Below are positions 61,861-64,000 of a stretch of 64,000 nt of DNA, piece by piece. Position 1 is the stretch's first letter. Each line of letters starts with the position of its first letter. The translations under genes and the position numbers were made by a program. The notes beneath the pieces are model-generated. The model was not told the DNA's origin. It was given only the letters and a program-made list of their open reading frames with translations, and searched no databases. Source of the stretch: Bacteroidales bacterium (GTDB lineage: Bacteria; Bacteroidota; Bacteroidia; Bacteroidales; FEN-979); NCBI GenBank assembly GCA_023229525.1, contig JALNZC010000006.1, positions 1 to 64,000 of the forward strand, given 5' to 3'.

Positions 61861-62403
61861 TTAATTATTCGTTTCTTTTTGTCTATTGGTAATGGCATTG
61901 ATCAGAAGCCCCACTCCGATTGCAACCAGGATAAGCGGCCACAGGTCACCGAAATTAACTTGCGGGATCAGTTCATCGGCAAGGAAAAGGGCTCCAATTG
62001 TGATAAGCACCAATCCTCCGATCAGGCTTCCTCTTTTGTGCTTGCTTAATGGAGATTTTTTGGCCTCTGAAGAATTATTTACAGTTGATCCTGATGATGT
62101 ATCTTCCCCGGTCTTTTGAGATTCATATTCCGGTTGCCGGTTATCGGCTCCCGATGCAGTTTCATTGAAAGGTTGAGTTTCTCCGACCGGATGGTTGATA
62201 TTGGTCTGAACACGATAAGGATTTTCAGGAGTCACGATCCATAGGACAAGATAGATTATAAATCCTCCTCCGCCGGCCAGCAACAGGATGACAAAAACCA
62301 ACCGGATCAACAAAGGATCCATGACAAAATATTCACCAAGACCCCCGGCAACCCCGGCAATTTTACGATCGGTAAGGCTACGATATAAACGTTTAGATTC
62401 CAT
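61861..62403 (-). CDS. PspC-domain protein
   Basis: 180 residues from ATG 62403 (MESKRLYRS); six codons upstream would extend beyond a promoter box. The PspC domain (about 1-62) has RSLTDRKIAGVAGGLGEYF, DPLLIRLVFVILLLAGGGGF and WIVTPE. A Ser/Thr-rich linker is followed by two membrane segments of DUF5668 type (about 125-172). PspC acts in the phage-shock response to membrane stress in enterobacteria. Its pairing with the LiaF-like gene argues for an envelope stress unit. Confidence 0.9.
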   Translation of the reverse strand: MESKRLYRSLTDRKIAGVAGGLGEYFVMDPLLIRLVFVILLLAGGGGFIIYLVLWIVTPENPYRVQTNINHPVGETQPFNETASGADNRQPEYESQKTGEDTSSGSTVNNSSEAKKSPLSKHKRGSLIGGLVLITIGALFLADELIPQVNFGDLWPLILVAIGVGLLINAITNRQKETNN

Positions 62404-62440
62404 AGTTTTCAATATTTGCAATTTTGAAATTTAGACGGGT

Positions 62441-62448
62441 CAAACTTA
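62441..62448 (-). promoter_or_regulatory. Possible promoter -7 box of the PspC operon
   Basis: The minus strand reads TAAGTTTG, 37 nt upstream of the ATG at 62403. -33 is unclear. Confidence 0.4.
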
Positions 62449-62477
62449 AAAAGGTTACAAGTTATAATCTCTCCGGA

Positions 62478-63311
62478 TCACCCCGCCATCACATGTTTTC
62501 TTTTGTAAATCCGCGAAGAAATCGAAAGGCTTAATTCAAAAAGGGCATACAAAGGAATTGCGACAATCAACTGACTGAAAACATCGGGACTAGGCGTAAT
62601 GACACCGGCGATAATGAGAATTACAATGGCAGTGTGCTTACGGTATTTCTTCAGGTATTTGGGGGTTACCAGACCGATTTTGGTAAGAAAAAGAATGAGA
62701 ACGGGAAGTTCAAACAAAAGTCCCATCAGGAGGGTCATCAATGTAATGGAGCTGACGTAAGAAGTCAACGCAATTTGATTTGAAACGGCCGAACTCACCG
62801 CATATCCTCCGAGGAAATTGATCATCAGTGGCGCAACAATAAAATAACTGAAAAGGACACCGAGAATAAACAGCAATGAAATGATGGTAACGGCTCCACG
62901 TGATTGCCGGATCTCGGTTTCTGTAAGCCCCGGTTTGATAAAACGCCATAATTCCCAGAGAACATAAGGCAATGCAATGATCAAACCGGCGACTAACGAA
63001 ATATTCATGTGTGAAGTGAACTGTCCGGCAAGACTGATGTTGATCAATTGAAATTGAGATGGGTCGACACAAAGTGAAGGCATGGAGAGCCAACTCCCCA
63101 ACCGGCAAAAAACCTGGTAAGTAATAAAATGCTTTGATTTAGGGGCTAGCAAAATGTCATCAAACAGAATTTCCTTGAATGCGAAAGCCACTATCGAAGT
63201 GATTAAAATGGCAATCAGAATACGCCACAGCGTACCGCGCAATTCTTCAAGATGTTCCCAAAAGGTCATCTCCTGTTCTTCTTCAGGTAACGGTTTGCGG
63301 GGGTTTTTCAT
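62478..63311 (-). CDS. tatC: Sec-independent translocase TatC
   Basis: 277 residues with six membrane segments. TatC is the receptor of the twin-arginine translocon for folded proteins. The cytoplasmic start EEQEMTFWEHLEELRGTLWR, the periplasmic loop, the LPYVLWELWRFIKPGLTETE motif and the conserved RKHTAIVILIIAGVITPSPD section are typical; it is longer by a periplasmic insertion of about 20 residues near 60-85 relative to E. coli. No tatA or tatB is adjacent. Upstream lies a divergent promoter region shared with the small protein gene at 63408. Confidence 0.96.
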   Translation of the reverse strand: MKNPRKPLPEEEQEMTFWEHLEELRGTLWRILIAILITSIVAFAFKEILFDDILLAPKSKHFITYQVFCRLGSWLSMPSLCVDPSQFQLINISLAGQFTSHMNISLVAGLIIALPYVLWELWRFIKPGLTETEIRQSRGAVTIISLLFILGVLFSYFIVAPLMINFLGGYAVSSAVSNQIALTSYVSSITLMTLLMGLLFELPVLILFLTKIGLVTPKYLKKYRKHTAIVILIIAGVITPSPDVFSQLIVAIPLYALFELSLSISSRIYKRKHVMAG

Positions 63312-63330
63312 TCAGGGCGGTTAACATTTA

Positions 63331-63338
63331 CAAAGGTA
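63331..63338 (-). promoter_or_regulatory. Possible promoter -7 box of tatC
   Basis: The minus strand reads TACCTTTG, a match to TAnnTTTG, 19 nt upstream of the tatC ATG. A divergent TATATTTG box for the neighbour lies at 63385. Confidence 0.45.
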
Positions 63339-63384
63339 GAGAGATTTTTTTTTACTGTGTTGGCTAATCAGTGTTTAATAGTTG

Positions 63385-63392
63385 TATATTTG
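63385..63392 (+). promoter_or_regulatory. Possible promoter -7 box of the Lys-tail protein gene
   Basis: TATATTTG, 15 nt upstream of ATG 63408, with a TTGG at 63360-63363 as weak -33. It also overrides an upstream ATG-like frame start at 63357, which would lie before the promoter. Confidence 0.42.
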
Positions 63393-63407
63393 AATAAAAG
63401 AAACAAT

Positions 63408-63644
63408 ATGGCTGAACGTGAAATTCTACTTGAACAAATGCTTAAGGTATTAAAAGATATTGAAACCAATACCTGTGATAAGCAATTTTTTCCGGATACC
63501 AATTTATTGGAAAAAAAAATCGACCGGATCATTGAGTTACATGAAAAGGAAATTGAGATGCTGAAGACTCTTGTAGGTGACCGTTGTACCTGCAAAAAGC
63601 ATAAACACAAAAAAGAAAAGAAGGAAAAGAAGGAAAAAAAATAA
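63408..63644 (+). CDS. Small coiled-coil protein with Lys-rich tail
   Basis: 78 residues from ATG 63408. The first 55 or so look like an amphipathic helix pair (LLEQMLKVLKDIETN, LLEKKIDRIIELHEKEIEML), followed by a Cys pair (RCTCKK) and a tail KHKHKKEKKEKKEKK, which could bind nucleic acid or acidic surfaces. No family recognised. It has its own promoter-like box and is convergent with the OsmC gene after 6 nt. Confidence 0.6.
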   Translation: MAEREILLEQMLKVLKDIETNTCDKQFFPDTNLLEKKIDRIIELHEKEIEMLKTLVGDRCTCKKHKHKKEKKEKKEKK

Positions 63645-63650
63645 CTACTG

Positions 63651-64000
63651 TCAGGAGATTATTTTAATCTCTGTTGTCAGTTCTACCGAGTTTCGCAAAG
63701 TGGCGAAAATACCACAATATTTTTCCTGTGAAAGAGAAATCGCTTTTTGTAATTTATCTAAAGGTAAATCTTTACCCCTGAATTCATAGATAAGATGAAT
63801 CCGGGTAAAACTCTTCGGATGCTCATCTCTAACCTCCCCTTCCAGACGAATATTGAAATACTCAGGTTCGATGCGCATTTTTTTCAGGATCGAAACGACA
63901 TCCATACCGGTACAACCACCCAACGAAGTCAGTAACAAACTCTTGGGACGCGGACCTTGGTTTGTCCCACCGACTTTTTCATCGGCATCAAGCATGATCC
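63651..64000 (-). CDS. OsmC-family protein, 5' partial
   Basis: The frame is open to the right edge, so the start lies beyond the window; about 116 residues are visible. OsmC/Ohr proteins are thiol peroxidases with two redox Cys. Here Cys in SLGGCTGMD (the OsmC-type resolving/active site) and Cys in KYCGIFATL are present, with the conserved GPRPKSLLLTSL segment. The region spans most of the OsmC fold but lacks the N-terminal strands. It is convergent with the Lys-tail protein. Confidence 0.92.
   Translation of the reverse strand, partial: IMLDADEKVGGTNQGPRPKSLLLTSLGGCTGMDVVSILKKMRIEPEYFNIRLEGEVRDEHPKSFTRIHLIYEFRGKDLPLDKLQKAISLSQEKYCGIFATLRNSVELTTEIKIIS

Overview
The window looks like chromosome from a Bacteroidota (Bacteroidia-type) bacterium, probably an environmental, gliding or surface-attached lineage. 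The evidence is a large Ig/SprB-repeat protein ending in a type B type IX secretion (T9SS) sorting domain and followed at once by a PorP/SprF protein; a Y_Y_Y/propeller sensor kinase; a TonB system; several intergenic matches to the Bacteroidota promoter TTTG-N19-21-TAnnTTTG; and intergenic heptamer and 45-nt repeats of a kind I associate with this phylum. Assignment below phylum is not possible from reading alone.

Layout. 1-12.5 kb: cell-surface region with a Cys-rich HYR-repeat protein (cut by the left edge), a secreted protein of unknown function, a giant Ig/SprB/PKD protein with a type B CTD, and its PorP/SprF partner. 12.6-20.3 kb: housekeeping genes (initiator tRNA, era, der, an S4-domain protein, TonB, dtd, pdxJ, an M19 dipeptidase) separated by repeat-rich gaps. 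der carries an in-frame palindrome/tandem-repeat insertion. 20.4-24.1 kb: a PrsW-like protease, then an ECF sigma / membrane anti-sigma-like / unknown membrane protein operon. 24.2-27.8 kb: a protease-propeller-barrel fusion and a small barrel. 27.8-34.2 kb: an adenosine-deaminase-like gene translationally coupled to a complete tripartite RND pump. 34.3-39.4 kb: an ABCG-like half transporter, a lipoprotein and an MDR dehydrogenase.

39.4-50.3 kb (minus strand) is a tightly packed five-gene operon: TonB-dependent receptor, formyltransferase, ATP/ADP-translocase-like membrane protein with HEAT repeats, propeller sensor kinase, and a barrel-like protein. 50.4-55.7 kb holds an nSTAND-WD40 ATPase divergent from a soluble histidine kinase and a REC-SpoIIE phosphatase. 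55.7-56.15 kb contains decayed remains of a permease/ATPase ABC operon. 56.15-59.9 kb (minus) is the most intriguing unit: a lysine-2,3-aminomutase-like radical SAM enzyme, two Ddl-like ATP-grasp ligases and a GNAT acetyltransferase with almost no spacing. It is a plausible pathway to an acetylated beta-amino-acid peptide. The right end has an alpha/beta hydrolase, LiaF-like and PspC envelope-stress proteins, tatC, a small Lys-tailed protein and a partial OsmC protein.

Functionally, the window combines T9SS-dependent surface display, envelope sensing and stress signalling, efflux, and one candidate small-molecule pathway. I saw no CRISPR array, intact insertion sequence, integrase or rRNA gene.
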